DNA from: Pseudomonadota bacterium
GTDB taxonomy: Bacteria > Pseudomonadota > Gammaproteobacteria > Pseudomonadales > Pseudohongiellaceae
Assembly: GCA_022563075.1 (NCBI GenBank)
Contig: JADFOC010000045.1
Span: forward strand, 1-10,501
DNA length: 10,501 nt
Reading direction: 5' to 3'
How positions within the stretch are numbered: position 1 is the first letter of the stretch; every line of letters starts with the position of its first letter. Below are positions 1 through 10,261 of this stretch, in pieces. Under the pieces are notes generated by a model. It saw only the letters and a list, made by a program, of their open reading frames with translations, searched no databases and was not told the origin of the DNA. The translations under genes were made by a program, and so were the position numbers.

Positions 1-507
1 GTGCTCCTTCGCGATGGTGTTGATCAATTCCATCATGTTGACTGTCTTGCTTACGCCGGCATCACCGAACAGGCCTACCTTGCCACCCTTGGCGAAAGGA
101 CAAATCAAGTCGATTACTTTGATGCCTGTTTCTAACAGTTCATTACTTATGGCAAGCTCATCGTAGGCAGGGGCATCGCGATGGATCGGCATGCGTTCCT
201 TTTCGCCAATGGGTCCGCGTTCATCGATCGGCCGGCCCAGTACATCGACAATGCGGCCCAGTGTTTCTTCGCCGACCGGTACCGTGATCGGCGCCTTGGT
301 ATCGACAACATCCAGGCCACGACGCAGTCCTTCCGTGCTGCCCAAAGCGATAGTGCGGACGATGCCATCGCCCAACTGCTGTTGCACTTCCAGAATAATT
401 TCCGTCCCCTCCACGCTCAAGGCGTCATAGATTCGCGGAACCGTATCCCGCGTGAACTCAACGTCAATTACCGCTCCGATAATTGTCACTATGCGACCGC
501 TACTCAT
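1..507 (-). CDS. atpD: ATP synthase F1 subunit beta, N-terminal 169 codons (3' end outside window)
   Basis: This is the catalytic beta subunit of F1, which makes ATP from ADP and phosphate at the alpha/beta interface on the cytoplasmic side of the membrane. The family is about 460 residues, so roughly the first third is present and the gene runs off the left edge. The N-terminal beta-barrel (about 1-75) carries the family run EVQQQLG near 40-46 and [10 protein letters not shown] near 48-57. The nucleotide-binding domain begins near residue 80, with [17 protein letters not shown] at about 126-142. The P-loop at 148-155 reads GDAGVSKT instead of the family GGAGVGKT, so the glycine just before the catalytic Lys154 is Ser153; the flanks (KVGLF and VNMMELI) are normal. 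The ATG at 507 is preceded by a good Shine-Dalgarno (AGAGGAA, 514-520), which fixes the start. It is the last atp gene visible; atpC would be expected beyond the edge. Identity is certain; activity of this copy as read is uncertain. Confidence 0.97.
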   Translation of the reverse strand, partial: MSSGRIVTIIGAVIDVEFTRDTVPRIYDALSVEGTEIILEVQQQLGDGIVRTIALGSTEGLRRGLDVVDTKAPITVPVGEETLGRIVDVLGRPIDERGPIGEKERMPIHRDAPAYDELAISNELLETGIKVIDLICPFAKGGKVGLFGDAGVSKTVNMMELINTIAKEH

Positions 508-568
508 GTTCGCTTCCTCTTAATCTGCAGTACTTAATTCAAAATAATTATTTATCGCTGGTGGGCAA

Positions 569-1429
569 TTACACCGCCGCCGCACCACTGACAATTTCTG
601 ACAATTCCTGGGTTATCGCTGCCTGCCTGGCCTTGTTATAGACCAGTTGCAGTCCGTCGATGAGGTCGCCGGCGTTGTCGGTTGCACTCTTCATCGCCAC
701 CATCTTTGCCGCCTGTTCACAGGCATTGTTTTCAACCACGGCCTGATACACCTGCGATTCGATAAACCGATCTAACAAGCCGTCCAGCAACTCTTTGGCG
801 TCAGGCTCATACAGATAATCCCAATGGTGATGTAAATCTTCTTCTGCCGATGGCAACAAGGGTAATAGCTGCTCAATCACCGGCTTCTGGGTCATGGTAT
901 TGATGAAGGTGCTACTGACGATCTGCAGCAGGTCAATATCATGAGAATCGAATCGATCCAACATGACCTTAACCACGCCCACGACATCGGATACGGTGGG
1001 TGCGTCACCGATATTTCTCACCGAGGCGACGACATTGCCGCCGTAGGTATTAAAAAAAGCCGTGGCCCTGGCGCCAATTAGACAAAGGTCGATTTCAATT
1101 TTTTTGTCGTGCCATTGCTTCATCGAAGCAACGGCCGCTTTGAAGGCATTGATGTTCAAGCCGCCACAGAGACCCCGATCGGTTGCAACAACGATGTAGC
1201 CGACTCGCTTTATTTCACGCGTATCAAAATAGATATGCCGGTACTCGGGTGTCGCATTGGCGATATGTCCGATCACAGAACGAATGCGGTGGGCGTAGGG
1301 TTTCCCCCGCTTCATCCGCTCCTGTGCCTTGCGCATCTTACTGGCAGCCACCATTTCCATTGCGCTGGTGATCTTCTGAGTGTTTTTAATACTCGTAATC
1401 TTGCTGCGTATTTCTTTTCCGCTGGCCAT
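569..1429 (-). CDS. atpG: ATP synthase F1 subunit gamma
   Basis: Gamma is the central rotor shaft of F1; it couples c-ring rotation to conformational change in the beta subunits. The product is 286 residues, against 287 in E. coli. The N-terminal helix (about 1-58) starts with [11 protein letters not shown] and contains [17 protein letters not shown], both typical. The Rossmann-like middle contains [11 protein letters not shown] at about 82-92. The C-terminal helix ends with [15 protein letters not shown] (about 272-286), which fits the gamma-subunit signature. The ATG at 1429 is chosen because the translated N-terminus matches the family exactly; its Shine-Dalgarno (GAGAAG) is weak and rather distant. 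It sits 44 bases after atpA and 61 bases before atpD. Nothing odd was seen. Confidence 0.98.
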   Translation of the reverse strand: MASGKEIRSKITSIKNTQKITSAMEMVAASKMRKAQERMKRGKPYAHRIRSVIGHIANATPEYRHIYFDTREIKRVGYIVVATDRGLCGGLNINAFKAAVASMKQWHDKKIEIDLCLIGARATAFFNTYGGNVVASVRNIGDAPTVSDVVGVVKVMLDRFDSHDIDLLQIVSSTFINTMTQKPVIEQLLPLLPSAEEDLHHHWDYLYEPDAKELLDGLLDRFIESQVYQAVVENNACEQAAKMVAMKSATDNAGDLIDGLQLVYNKARQAAITQELSEIVSGAAAV

Positions 1430-1473
1430 TGCTTAGTGACTTCTCTTCATGTTTGCTTAGGGTTAGCTGTCAG

Positions 1474-3018
1474 TTACCAGGATTGCGTGGCTTTAAAGTT
1501 CTCAAGCGCCGCCTTGAACTGGGCTTCGATGTCATCATCGAAGTCACCGGTGTCGTTAATCTTGTTCATCAACTCGCTGTATTCGCTGTTCATATAGGAC
1601 AGTAAGGACGCCTCGAAATCCAACACCTTCTTCAGCTCGACCTCTTTAAGATGACCTTCATTGGCGGCATAGAGAGAAACGGCCATCTCAGCGACCGACA
1701 GTGGCGCGTATTGTTTCTGTTTCATCAATTCGGTCACGCGCTGACCATGCTCCAGCTGCGCGCGGGTGGCGTCATCGAGGTCAGAGGCGAAGGCGGCAAA
1801 GGCGGCCAATTCACGATACTGCGCCAGGGCGATACGGATGCCGCCGCCCAGTTTCCTGATGATCTTGGTCTGGGCGGCACCGCCGACCCGGGAAACCGAG
1901 ATGCCTGGATTCATCGCCGGGCGAATGCCGGCATTGAACAGGTCGGTTTCCAGGAAGATTTGACCGTCGGTAATGGAAATGACGTTGGTGGGCACGAACG
2001 CAGAAATGTCGCCTGCCTGGGTTTCAACAATCGGCAACGCCGTCAATGAACCGGTCTTTCCCTTCACTTTGCCGTCTGTCATTTTTTCAACGTAGTCAGC
2101 GTTTACTCTCGCTGCACGCTCCAGAAGACGGGAGTGAAGATAAAATACATCCCCTGGATAGGCTTCCCGACCAGGGGGTCTACGCAGTAATAATGAGATC
2201 TGTCGATAGGCCCATGCCTGCTTGGTCAGATCATCGTAAATGATCAGGGCATCTTCGCCACGGTCGCGGTAATACTCGCCCATGGAACATCCCGAGTAAG
2301 GCGCAATAAACTGCATAGAGGCAGGGTCGGATGCCGTTGCCGCGACCACGATGGTGTATTCCATCGCCCCGTGTTCTTCCAGCTTGGCCACCACATTAGC
2401 CACCGATGAAGCTTTCTGGCCAATCGCCACATAGACACATTTTATGCCTTTGCCTTTCTGGTTGATGATGGTATCGATGGCCACCGCTGTTTTTCCTACC
2501 TGGCGGTCACCAATAATCAGTTCCCGCTGGCCACGACCAATCGGGGTCATGGCATCGATCGATTTGAGACCGGTTTGAACCGGCTGTGATACTGATTGCC
2601 GGGCGATAACCCCTGGCGCTATCTTCTCGACGGCGGCCGATAATTTTGTTTCGATCGGCCCTTTCCCATCAATCGGTTTACCCAGGGCATCGACTACGCG
2701 GCCTTCGAGTTCGGGTCCGATGGGGACTTCCAGGATACGCTGCGTGCAACGACAGGTCTGGCCTTCGGTCAGGGTTAAGTAATCCCCTAATACCACCGCC
2801 CCAACCGAGTCCCGCTCCAGGTTCAGGGCCATGCCATACAGCCCGCCTTCGAACTCGATCATTTCGCCGTACATCACATCGGCCAAACCGTGAATACGGA
2901 TAATGCCGTCGGCTACGCTGACGATGGTGCCTTCGTTCTTCGACTGTACCGAGACATCGAGATCATCGATACGCTGTTTGATAATTTCACTGATTTCTGA
3001 TGGATTCAGTTGTTGCAT
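1474..3018 (-). CDS. atpA: ATP synthase F1 subunit alpha
   Basis: Alpha is the non-catalytic, nucleotide-binding subunit that alternates with beta in the F1 hexamer. The product is 514 residues (E. coli 513). The N-terminus [17 protein letters not shown] and the barrel motif [20 protein letters not shown] (about 28-47) are typical. The P-loop GDRQVGKT at 170-177 is intact with Lys176. The Walker B region DALIIYDD lies at about 256-263. The VSRVGG motif places the arginine finger at Arg377 (E. coli Arg376). The C-terminus ends in FKATQSW, as in E. coli. An AAGGA element about 8 bases upstream supports the ATG at 3018. It follows atpH by 25 bases. All key residues are normal, which makes the altered P-loop of the neighbouring beta subunit stand out more. 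Confidence 0.99.
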   Translation of the reverse strand: MQQLNPSEISEIIKQRIDDLDVSVQSKNEGTIVSVADGIIRIHGLADVMYGEMIEFEGGLYGMALNLERDSVGAVVLGDYLTLTEGQTCRCTQRILEVPIGPELEGRVVDALGKPIDGKGPIETKLSAAVEKIAPGVIARQSVSQPVQTGLKSIDAMTPIGRGQRELIIGDRQVGKTAVAIDTIINQKGKGIKCVYVAIGQKASSVANVVAKLEEHGAMEYTIVVAATASDPASMQFIAPYSGCSMGEYYRDRGEDALIIYDDLTKQAWAYRQISLLLRRPPGREAYPGDVFYLHSRLLERAARVNADYVEKMTDGKVKGKTGSLTALPIVETQAGDISAFVPTNVISITDGQIFLETDLFNAGIRPAMNPGISVSRVGGAAQTKIIRKLGGGIRIALAQYRELAAFAAFASDLDDATRAQLEHGQRVTELMKQKQYAPLSVAEMAVSLYAANEGHLKEVELKKVLDFEASLLSYMNSEYSELMNKINDTGDFDDDIEAQFKAALENFKATQSW

Positions 3019-3043
3019 ACTTTTTTCCTTATTCCTGACCTGT

Positions 3044-3580
3044 TCAGGAGTTCATTGATTCCGCTAGTTTCGACAATTTACCGCGAACGGAGCTATCGAT
3101 GACCGTATCCCCGGCCCGAATTACGGCGCCACCAATCAAACTCTGATCGACGCGGGTCGCCAAGTTTATTTCGCGTTGTAAGCGTGTTCTCAGTGCCTTG
3201 GCCAACTTGTCTGCAACCTCTGAACTGATTTCAAACGCCGTGGTTATTTCGACGTCCACCGATTTCTCCTGGTTGGCCTTCAGAATTTCAAACAGAGAGG
3301 AAATTTCTGGCAACAGTTTCAAGCGCTTGTTCTCGGCAAGCAAATGGATAAAGTTCTGTCCTTTGCTGTCAACTTCGTCGCCACAGACGTCAATCAGCGA
3401 CTGGGCCATTTGCTCTGCCACTAACGAGGGTGAAGACAGCATCGTTGCGACAGTTTCGTGATCCGCTACGCGCGCGAGAATGGCCAGCATCTTTGACCAT
3501 TTCTCCAGGCCACTTTCGACCATCGCTACATCAAAAGCCGCTTTGGCGTAAGGTCTTGCTAAGGTAATTAGTTCTGCCAT
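3044..3580 (-). CDS. atpH: ATP synthase F1 subunit delta
   Basis: Delta is part of the peripheral stalk and links the top of F1 to subunit b. The product is 178 residues, against 177 in E. coli. The N-terminal helical domain opens with [13 protein letters not shown] (about 7-19), typical of the family. The conserved C-terminal strand and helix are seen at about 147-173: [19 protein letters not shown] followed by RGKLSKL. The ATG at 3580 gives the normal family N-terminus; the Shine-Dalgarno is poor, so translation may be coupled to atpF, which ends 36 bases upstream. The gene lies between atpF and atpA as usual. Nothing odd was seen. Confidence 0.97.
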   Translation of the reverse strand: MAELITLARPYAKAAFDVAMVESGLEKWSKMLAILARVADHETVATMLSSPSLVAEQMAQSLIDVCGDEVDSKGQNFIHLLAENKRLKLLPEISSLFEILKANQEKSVDVEITTAFEISSEVADKLAKALRTRLQREINLATRVDQSLIGGAVIRAGDTVIDSSVRGKLSKLAESMNS

Positions 3581-3616
3581 CTGGTGTCTTTTCGCCGTTT
3601 CGGGGGTAATTGCCGC

Positions 3617-4087
3617 TTAAAGTTCTGCGGCCAATTGGCTAAGCATCTCTTCATTGGCCGCCTGATCTATCGAGGACCCCAATATTTTTTCGGCGCCAGC
3701 AATTGCGATGGAGGAGACTTGTGCGCGCAATGCTTCCTTGGCCCGATTAATTTCTTGATCAATTTCGGCTTTTGCCCCCACGATAATTCGCTGGCCTTCT
3801 TCTTTCGCGTGATCCTTCGCTTCATCCACAATCTGTGCGGCACGCTTGTTTGCCTGATCGATAATGGTAGCCGCTTGCACTTTCACCTCTTTTAATTGCT
3901 TAGTGGCTTTTGCTTGTGCCAGCTCGAGGTCTTTCTGGCCACGAGCGCCGGCTTCCAGTCCGTCGGCTATCTTCTTCTTCCGCTCTTCCAGGATGTTGGC
4001 AAACAGCGGCCAGACATAGGCTTGGCAAAACCACCAAAACACGAAGAAGGCAATCGACTGTCCAATGAAGGTTAAATTAAAATTCAC
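3617..4087 (-). CDS. atpF: ATP synthase F0 subunit b
   Basis: Subunit b dimerises to form the peripheral stalk that holds F1 static against the rotor. The product is 156 residues, the same length as E. coli b. One N-terminal membrane helix (about 5-27, rich in Phe, Trp and Val) is followed by a long charged coiled coil (about 32-130). EERKKKIADGLEAG at about 34-47 and ANKRAAQIVDEAK at about 79-91 are family hallmarks. The C-terminus (AGAEKI then QLAAEL) is the delta-binding end. The start codon is GTG (4085-4087), with GGGAG placed 8 bases upstream; E. coli atpF also uses GTG. It follows atpE by 45 bases. Confidence 0.98.
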   Translation of the reverse strand: MNFNLTFIGQSIAFFVFWWFCQAYVWPLFANILEERKKKIADGLEAGARGQKDLELAQAKATKQLKEVKVQAATIIDQANKRAAQIVDEAKDHAKEEGQRIIVGAKAEIDQEINRAKEALRAQVSSIAIAGAEKILGSSIDQAANEEMLSQLAAEL

Positions 4088-4114
4088 GGCACTATCTCCC
4101 GTAGTTCGTTTTTA

Positions 4115-5344
<1,230 letters not shown>

Positions 5345-5359
5345 CTAGATAGAAAGACT

Positions 5360-5752
5360 TTAAGTATTATTGCCAGTCGGGGTGTAATGCATCATCCCAG
5401 ACATCATTACGCCCACAAAATGAGTGGCTATAAACCCAAGAATTAAGGCTAATTCGTTCAAAGTGGTGATCAGGGTGAAACTGAGTGCAAACAACACTAT
5501 GGTGATAACAATCTTGCCGAGCTCACCCTTGATAAAACTCTTAACCACTTTTTCTGCGTTGCGCGCACCCTGATATCTGAATGCATGCAATACGAAATAA
5601 CTGTTTGGCAATGTGCTAATCAAGCCCCCCAGTAAAACCGAGTAGGCCATGATAATGCCTGAAAACAACAGAGAAATGGCGGCAAGGACGACTGCTGTCA
5701 TCAGTTGCGCCACGATCACTTTATATACTGGAGGGGCTTTCAAATTCGACAT
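5360..5752 (-). CDS. atpI: ATP synthase accessory protein I
   Basis: AtpI is a small membrane protein encoded first in many atp operons. It is not part of the finished enzyme but is reported to help c-ring assembly or stability. The product is 130 residues (E. coli about 126). About four hydrophobic helices can be seen at roughly 12-30, 33-55, 79-97 and 99-120. The family motif GGLISTLPN is at about 42-50, at the second helix. The ATG at 5752 gives a normal N-terminus; no strong Shine-Dalgarno precedes it. It is the first gene after the promoter at 5841-5869, with a predicted leader of about 80 bases. Sequence conservation in this family is low, so the call rests on motif, length, topology and position. 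Confidence 0.94.
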   Translation of the reverse strand: MSNLKAPPVYKVIVAQLMTAVVLAAISLLFSGIIMAYSVLLGGLISTLPNSYFVLHAFRYQGARNAEKVVKSFIKGELGKIVITIVLFALSFTLITTLNELALILGFIATHFVGVMMSGMMHYTPTGNNT

Positions 5753-5818
5753 TCTAGCCTAGCTGCGCATCTCGCTCAGCACCCTAACTGCACCTGCAAT
5801 AAACGCCTGTTATCTTAG

Positions 5819-5830
5819 TGGTGATCACCA
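5819..5830. promoter_or_regulatory. Perfect 12-base palindrome just downstream of the atpI promoter
   Basis: TGGTGATCACCA is its own reverse complement, with no spacer. It lies at about +5 to +16 relative to the start expected from the -10 box at 5841-5846, a position where a bound dimeric repressor would block initiation. TGGT...ACCA half-sites resemble the general pattern of GntR-type operators, but those normally have a 3-base centre and this one has 4. The sequence is seen directly; an operator role is inference. A 12-base perfect palindrome can arise by chance. Confidence 0.35.
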
Positions 5831-5840
5831 AAGCACGCGC

Positions 5841-5869
5841 ATTATAGGGACTTTGCGGAACCTAATCAA
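5841..5869 (-). promoter_or_regulatory. Sigma70-type promoter of the atp operon
   Basis: On the minus strand a TTGATT -35 element (5864-5869; 4 of 6 matches to TTGACA) is separated by exactly 17 bases from a perfect TATAAT -10 element (5841-5846). The expected start is near 5834, giving a leader of about 80 bases to atpI. The promoter lies in the 130-base gap between parB and atpI, where a promoter for the ATP synthase operon is expected. I see no terminator for the upstream genes in this gap, so par transcripts may read through. Confidence 0.82.
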
Positions 5870-5882
5870 CTACACCAGAATA

Positions 5883-6782
5883 TCAATTAATATGGGAAAG
5901 AATACCGTCAAGTTCGTCTAAGGAATTGTATTTTAGAATAAGTCTTCCCTTTCCTTTGGCGGTATGTTGAATCATTACCTTGGCGCCGAGTTTGTCCGCC
6001 AGATTTTCTTCCAGACTTTTTATGTCCGGGTCCACTAGCCTGCTTGCCTTGGCCGAGCCGCCACCCGCGATCAAGCGCCTCACCAGAGACTCTGTTTGCC
6101 GCACCGAAAAGCCTCGGCGTACAACCGTGTGGGCCGCTTCAGATTGCTGCAAGTCAGGTAATGACAATAAGGCACGAGCATGACCCATTTCCAGATCGCC
6201 ACGTTCCAGCATTCCGCGCACGTCGATGCTCAGGCCAATCAGACGAATCAGGTTGGTCACCGTGGCTCTGGATTTACCCACAGCATCGGCGACCTCTTGT
6301 TGGGTAAGTTCGAATTCATCTTGCAGGCGCTTTAGCGCCATCGCTTCTTCGATGGGATTTAGATTTTCTCGTTGGATGTTTTCGATAAGCGACATGGCGA
6401 TGGCAGACTGATCGTTTACCGGCTTGATGATGGCGGGAATGGTATCCAGACCTGCCATTTGGCTAGCCCGCCAACGCCTTTCTCCTGCGATGATTTCGTA
6501 TTTCTCTGAAGAAATAGGCCGAATTACAATGGGTTGCAATACACCTTGCATTCTAATCGAGTTGGCCAGTTCTTCTAACGCGACTTCGTGCATGTCAGTT
6601 CTTGGCTGATATTTACCACGCTGCACCAAATCTATAGCAATATGTATGAGCTCGCCGTCTCTATTCTTAATCGCCGGAGTGGAACGGTCTTTGGGTTTGC
6701 CAAGCAGGCTGGCCATTGTCTCGGTGCTGCTGGTGGACAAAAGTGCATCCAGGCCTCTGCCTAGCTTTTTCTTATCTTTCAT
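5883..6782 (-). CDS. parB: Chromosome-partitioning protein ParB
   Basis: ParB is a CTP-dependent DNA clamp. It loads at parS sites near the origin, spreads, and is moved by ParA. The product is 299 residues, normal for chromosomal ParB. The N-terminal KKLGRGLDALL (about 5-15) is the ParA-contacting tail. The CTP-binding domain carries QPRT (59-62), GERRWRA (100-106) and ENIQRE (134-139). The helix-turn-helix for parS binding spans about 160-180 (TQQEVADAVGKSRATVTNL). The C-terminal dimerisation segment is at about 279-295 after a less conserved linker (about 240-262). The ATG at 6782 follows a modest AGGTG Shine-Dalgarno, and the gene starts 38 bases after parA, so they are probably co-transcribed. 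No good parS match was found in the window. Confidence 0.98.
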   Translation of the reverse strand: MKDKKKLGRGLDALLSTSSTETMASLLGKPKDRSTPAIKNRDGELIHIAIDLVQRGKYQPRTDMHEVALEELANSIRMQGVLQPIVIRPISSEKYEIIAGERRWRASQMAGLDTIPAIIKPVNDQSAIAMSLIENIQRENLNPIEEAMALKRLQDEFELTQQEVADAVGKSRATVTNLIRLIGLSIDVRGMLERGDLEMGHARALLSLPDLQQSEAAHTVVRRGFSVRQTESLVRRLIAGGGSAKASRLVDPDIKSLEENLADKLGAKVMIQHTAKGKGRLILKYNSLDELDGILSHIN

Positions 6783-6820
6783 CTCACACCTGGGCGCAAG
6801 TAGTCGGGCAGTAATCTCGA

Positions 6821-7609
6821 TTATCCGGACGCATTAGCTGCCGCTTCGTCGTTTCGTCGCAAAAGCTCTCCAGCCAGAGCCAGATAGGCAATTGCCCCTC
6901 TCGATTGCTTATCGTACTTAATCACCGGTTTACCAAAACTTGGAGCCTCTGCCAAGCGTACGTTTCTCGGCACGACGGTGCGGTAAACTGTGTCCCCGAA
7001 ATAATTGAAAAGCTGGCCATTCACTTCTATGGTCAACTTGTTCCTGGGGTCGTACATGGTGCGCAATATTCCTTCGATTTTGAGAGTCGGATTGAATCTG
7101 TCCCTGATGGCCCCGATTGTTTCCATCAATGCCGACAAGCCCTCCAGTGCATAGTATTCACATTGCATGGGTATGACTACGCCATCTGCAGCCACCAAAG
7201 CATTGATTGTGAGCATGTTCAATGAGGGCGGACAGTCAATTACAATATAGTCGTAGCGGTGCTTAATTGGCTCGATGATATGGCGGAGTCGGAACTCTCT
7301 GTTTTCGGCACTCATTAATTCGATTTCTGCTGCAACCAGATCACCGTTAGACGGTAACAGGTCATATTCTGCAGCCTCGGCTCGAACCACCACCGCATCG
7401 AAGTTTGTTTCCTGAGAAAGTAGTTCGTAAATCGACTCGTCTAAGTGATTCTTATCGATGCCGCTTCCCATGGTGGCATTACCCTGTGGGTCAAGATCGA
7501 TCAACAGTACTTTTTTGCGAGTGACTCTTAACGATGCGGCGAGATTCACCGATGTGGTTGTTTTCCCGACACCACCTTTTTGGTTGGCTATTGCTAATAC
7601 TTTGCCCAC
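6821..7609 (-). CDS. parA: Chromosome-partitioning ATPase ParA (Soj)
   Basis: ParA is a deviant-Walker ATPase that binds nucleoid DNA as an ATP dimer and pulls ParB-parS complexes. The product is 262 residues, normal for the chromosomal type without an N-terminal helix-turn-helix. The deviant Walker A motif KGGVGKTT spans 11-18, with signature Lys11 and catalytic Lys16. Walker A' LIDLDPQGN has Asp40, and Walker B YIVIDCPPSL has Asp125. The C-terminal RNVRLAEAPSFGKP is typical. The start codon is GTG (7607-7609): an in-frame stop lies 8 codons upstream with no other start between, and the N-terminus GKVLAIANQ fits the family. A 66-base gap separates it from rsmG. Confidence 0.98.
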   Translation of the reverse strand: MGKVLAIANQKGGVGKTTTSVNLAASLRVTRKKVLLIDLDPQGNATMGSGIDKNHLDESIYELLSQETNFDAVVVRAEAAEYDLLPSNGDLVAAEIELMSAENREFRLRHIIEPIKHRYDYIVIDCPPSLNMLTINALVAADGVVIPMQCEYYALEGLSALMETIGAIRDRFNPTLKIEGILRTMYDPRNKLTIEVNGQLFNYFGDTVYRTVVPRNVRLAEAPSFGKPVIKYDKQSRGAIAYLALAGELLRRNDEAAANASG

Positions 7610-7675
7610 TTTAATATTCCAAATTTCTACTCATTCGCTGTCTACCGAGCGATTACCTGAGTCTATCTCCAAGAT

Positions 7676-8305
7676 CTATTTGCGAATCACTTCGACCAGG
7701 TGTCGCTGCGAATCACTGCCGGGTATTTCCAATTTCACTATCTTGGTGATTTCGAATTCAGCCGGCAAGCGACTAATTTCCTGCTCTGGATAGCGACCTT
7801 TCATCGCCAGCAGCTTGTAACCCTTTGCGATCAGATGCTGTGATTTTGCTATCACGTCCTCTAAAGAAGAGAATGCCCGACACATCACCATATCAATTTG
7901 CTGCGTACTTTGATAGTGCTCCACCCGACAATTTTCTATCACGACATTGGTCAAGTTGAGGGCTAGCTTGACCTGAAACAGAAATCGGGTCTTCTTGCCA
8001 TTACTATCGATCAATACAAACTGTTTTTGTGGATTTAGAATTGCTAACGGAATCCCCGGTAAACCTGCACCCGTGCCTATATCTACAAATCTGATTCCTT
8101 CTAAGTACGGATTGATCGATAGGCTATCCAGCAAGTGGCGTGACACCATAGAATCAATGTCAGTATCACCAGTGAGATTGAAGCTTGAATTCCACTTCTC
8201 GAGTAAGCGTAAATAATCCAGTAAAGGAGTTAAAACCCGGCCATTACATTCGAGCCCCAACTCAAGGAGGCCTTGCTCCAGTTCCTCGTCTAAAGATTGA
8301 GGCAC
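7676..8305 (-). CDS. rsmG: 16S rRNA (guanine527-N7)-methyltransferase
   Basis: RsmG (GidB) uses S-adenosylmethionine to methylate G527 of 16S rRNA; loss of the enzyme gives low-level streptomycin resistance in several bacteria. The product is 209 residues (E. coli 207). The SAM-binding loop VDIGTGAGLPGIPLA is at 74-88. Other family motifs are KWNSSFNLT (37-45), RHLLDSL (56-62), DSNGKKTRFL (100-109) and CRAFSSL (142-148). The start is GTG at 8303-8305: an in-frame TAG lies 3 codons upstream and no other start fits. The Shine-Dalgarno is weak, and the gap to mnmG is 32 bases, so coupling to mnmG translation is likely. Confidence 0.98.
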   Translation of the reverse strand: MPQSLDEELEQGLLELGLECNGRVLTPLLDYLRLLEKWNSSFNLTGDTDIDSMVSRHLLDSLSINPYLEGIRFVDIGTGAGLPGIPLAILNPQKQFVLIDSNGKKTRFLFQVKLALNLTNVVIENCRVEHYQSTQQIDMVMCRAFSSLEDVIAKSQHLIAKGYKLLAMKGRYPEQEISRLPAEFEITKIVKLEIPGSDSQRHLVEVIRK

Positions 8306-8337
8306 GACTTTCTACCCGCAACATTTGGCTGCATGCA

Positions 8338-10257
8338 TTAACCGGCTTTTCGAATCGCCGCCTGGTATTTTTTTAGATAAATTAGTAACAGTGAAATGGC
8401 TGCGGGAGTCATCCCTTGAATTCTTGAAGCTCTGCCGATGTTTTCAGGCTTCGCCTCAATCAGTTTCTGCTTTAGCTCATTCGACAGGCCTTGCATGTGT
8501 TCATACCCAAAATCGGTGGGCAACTTGGTGTCTTCCTGTTTCTTTAAGCGCTCGATTTCGCCCTGTTGTCGATCAATATAACCCTGGTACTTCAATTGAA
8601 TTTCAACTTGTTGAAAGACTTGCGCGTCTAAGGTTTTCATTTCTCGATCGGGTTGATCTTCATCGTTAACCGCACGGCAGAGTGCTCCATGATTTACTCG
8701 CGGTCGGGCAATCAAATCTGCCAAGTTATACTCTCTTGCCATGGGCTTCTCTAGCAGACGATTGACCCTTTCGGCTTTATTGGTATTGGGTTGTACCCAG
8801 GTATTCCTCAGTCGATTCAGTTCTTGCTCTATTTTTTCCTGCTTCTCATTGAAGAACTGCCAGCGTTCATCACCCACCAAACCCAGGTCTCGACCGATCT
8901 GCGTTAATCGCAGATCGGCATTGTCTTCTCTGAGAGTAAGTCTGTATTCCGCACGACTGGTAAACATACGATAGGGCTCATTGGTGCCTAAAGTAATCAG
9001 ATCATCAACCAGCACTCCGAGATAGGCCTGGTCTCGTCGAGGACACCAGGAGTCCTCTCCTCGCACCGCCAGTGCGGCATTCAGACCGGCCAGCAGGCCT
9101 TGCGCTGCTGCTTCTTCGTAACCGGTGGTGCCGTTGATTTGACCGGCAAAATAGAGGCCTTGGATAAACTTGGTCTCAAGCGAATAGTTCAAATCTCTGG
9201 GATCAAAAAAATCATACTCGATGGCATAACCCGGTCGAGTTATGTGTGCTTTTTCAAAACCCTTAATCTTTCGAACCATTTGTATTTGTACATCGAAAGG
9301 CAAACTGGTTGATATCCCATTGGGATATAGCTCATTGGTATTGAGTCCCGCCGGTTCGACAAAAATCTGATGCGATGTTTTGTCCGCAAACCGCATGACT
9401 TTGTCTTCGATCGAAGGACAATATCGCGGCCCGGTCCCTTCAATGACGCCCGTATACATTGGCGATCGATCTAGACCGTTTCGAATCACCTCATGGCAAC
9501 TCTCATTGGTGGAGGTTATGTGGCAATTTATTTGCGCCGGGTGATCTGCTGCCTGTCCCAGATAGGACATGACTGGGGTTGGTTTATCCCCCTCCTGTAT
9601 CTGCATGACTGAAAAATCTACCGTCCTTGCGTCGATGCGGGGAGGGGTTCCCGTTTTTAACCGGCCTACTCTAAACGGTAATTCTCGTAGCCGGTTGGCT
9701 AAATCGATGGCCGGTTGATCTCCTGCTCTGCCGCCAGTGCTGCTTTCCAAACCAATGTGGATTTTTCCTCCTAAAAACGTGCCTGTCGTGAGCACTACTT
9801 TGGCAGCCCTGATCGCTAATCCCATTTGCGTTACGACGCCACGCACTTCGCCGGATTCAATCAGAAGATCATCTACCCCTTGTTGGAACAGAGTGAGGTG
9901 GTCCTGGTTTTCGAGCATGTGCCGTATTGCGGCCCGGTAAAGCACGCGATCGGCTTGTGCCCGCGTAGCCCGCACCGCAGGGCCTTTGCTTGCGTTTAAC
10001 ACTCGAAACTGTATCCCCGCGCGGTCTACGGCCAGAGCCATGGCGCCGCCCAGTGCGTCAATTTCTTTAACGAGATGGCTTTTACCCATACCTCCAATCG
10101 CTGGATTGCAGGACATTTGAGCAATCTTGTCGATCGCCATAGTGAGAAGGAGCGTTCTACAACCCATTTTTGATGCAGCCAAGACTGCCTCGCAGCCCGC
10201 GTGGCCTCCCCCAATGACAATGACATCATATGACCGATCAAACGAAGGAATAGTCAT
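8338..10257 (-). CDS. mnmG: tRNA uridine-5-carboxymethylaminomethyl(34) synthesis enzyme MnmG
   Basis: MnmG (GidA) is the FAD- and NADH-using partner of MnmE; together they add the aminomethyl-type group to the wobble uridine 34 of certain tRNAs. The product is 639 residues (E. coli 629). The FAD dinucleotide-binding motif GGGHAGCEA is at 16-24. The first conserved cysteine is Cys50 in MSCNPAIGG and the second is Cys280 in [11 protein letters not shown], both reported as functionally important. [20 protein letters not shown] at about 89-108 and [20 protein letters not shown] at about 197-216 are strong family signatures. The C-terminal helical domain that contacts MnmE and tRNA is complete. 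The ATG at 10257 lies only 4 bases after the stop of the upstream CDGSH gene; an AAGG inside that gene is a distant Shine-Dalgarno. mnmE, often the upstream neighbour, is not seen here. Confidence 0.98.
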   Translation of the reverse strand: MTIPSFDRSYDVIVIGGGHAGCEAVLAASKMGCRTLLLTMAIDKIAQMSCNPAIGGMGKSHLVKEIDALGGAMALAVDRAGIQFRVLNASKGPAVRATRAQADRVLYRAAIRHMLENQDHLTLFQQGVDDLLIESGEVRGVVTQMGLAIRAAKVVLTTGTFLGGKIHIGLESSTGGRAGDQPAIDLANRLRELPFRVGRLKTGTPPRIDARTVDFSVMQIQEGDKPTPVMSYLGQAADHPAQINCHITSTNESCHEVIRNGLDRSPMYTGVIEGTGPRYCPSIEDKVMRFADKTSHQIFVEPAGLNTNELYPNGISTSLPFDVQIQMVRKIKGFEKAHITRPGYAIEYDFFDPRDLNYSLETKFIQGLYFAGQINGTTGYEEAAAQGLLAGLNAALAVRGEDSWCPRRDQAYLGVLVDDLITLGTNEPYRMFTSRAEYRLTLREDNADLRLTQIGRDLGLVGDERWQFFNEKQEKIEQELNRLRNTWVQPNTNKAERVNRLLEKPMAREYNLADLIARPRVNHGALCRAVNDEDQPDREMKTLDAQVFQQVEIQLKYQGYIDRQQGEIERLKKQEDTKLPTDFGYEHMQGLSNELKQKLIEAKPENIGRASRIQGMTPAAISLLLIYLKKYQAAIRKAG

Positions 10258-10261
10258 TTAA

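Noticed and set aside
542..553. Perfect palindrome AAATAATTATTT between atpG and atpD
   Set aside because: It is made only of A and T in an AT-rich spacer, has no GC stem or T-run layout typical of a terminator, and atpD must be transcribed through it.
2046..2903. Several long plus-strand open frames opposite atpA and other genes
   Set aside because: They are antisense shadows of strongly conserved genes, with no family features and no ribosome binding sites of note.
5470..5485. GTGAAAC half site inside atpI, considered as parS
   Set aside because: The other half of the palindrome does not match and the central CACGTG-like core is absent.
7635..7652. Inverted repeat TCGCT...AGCGA between rsmG and parA, considered as a terminator or regulatory hairpin
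   Set aside because: The stem is only 5 pairs with an 8-base loop and no following T-run, so it is too weak to support a call.
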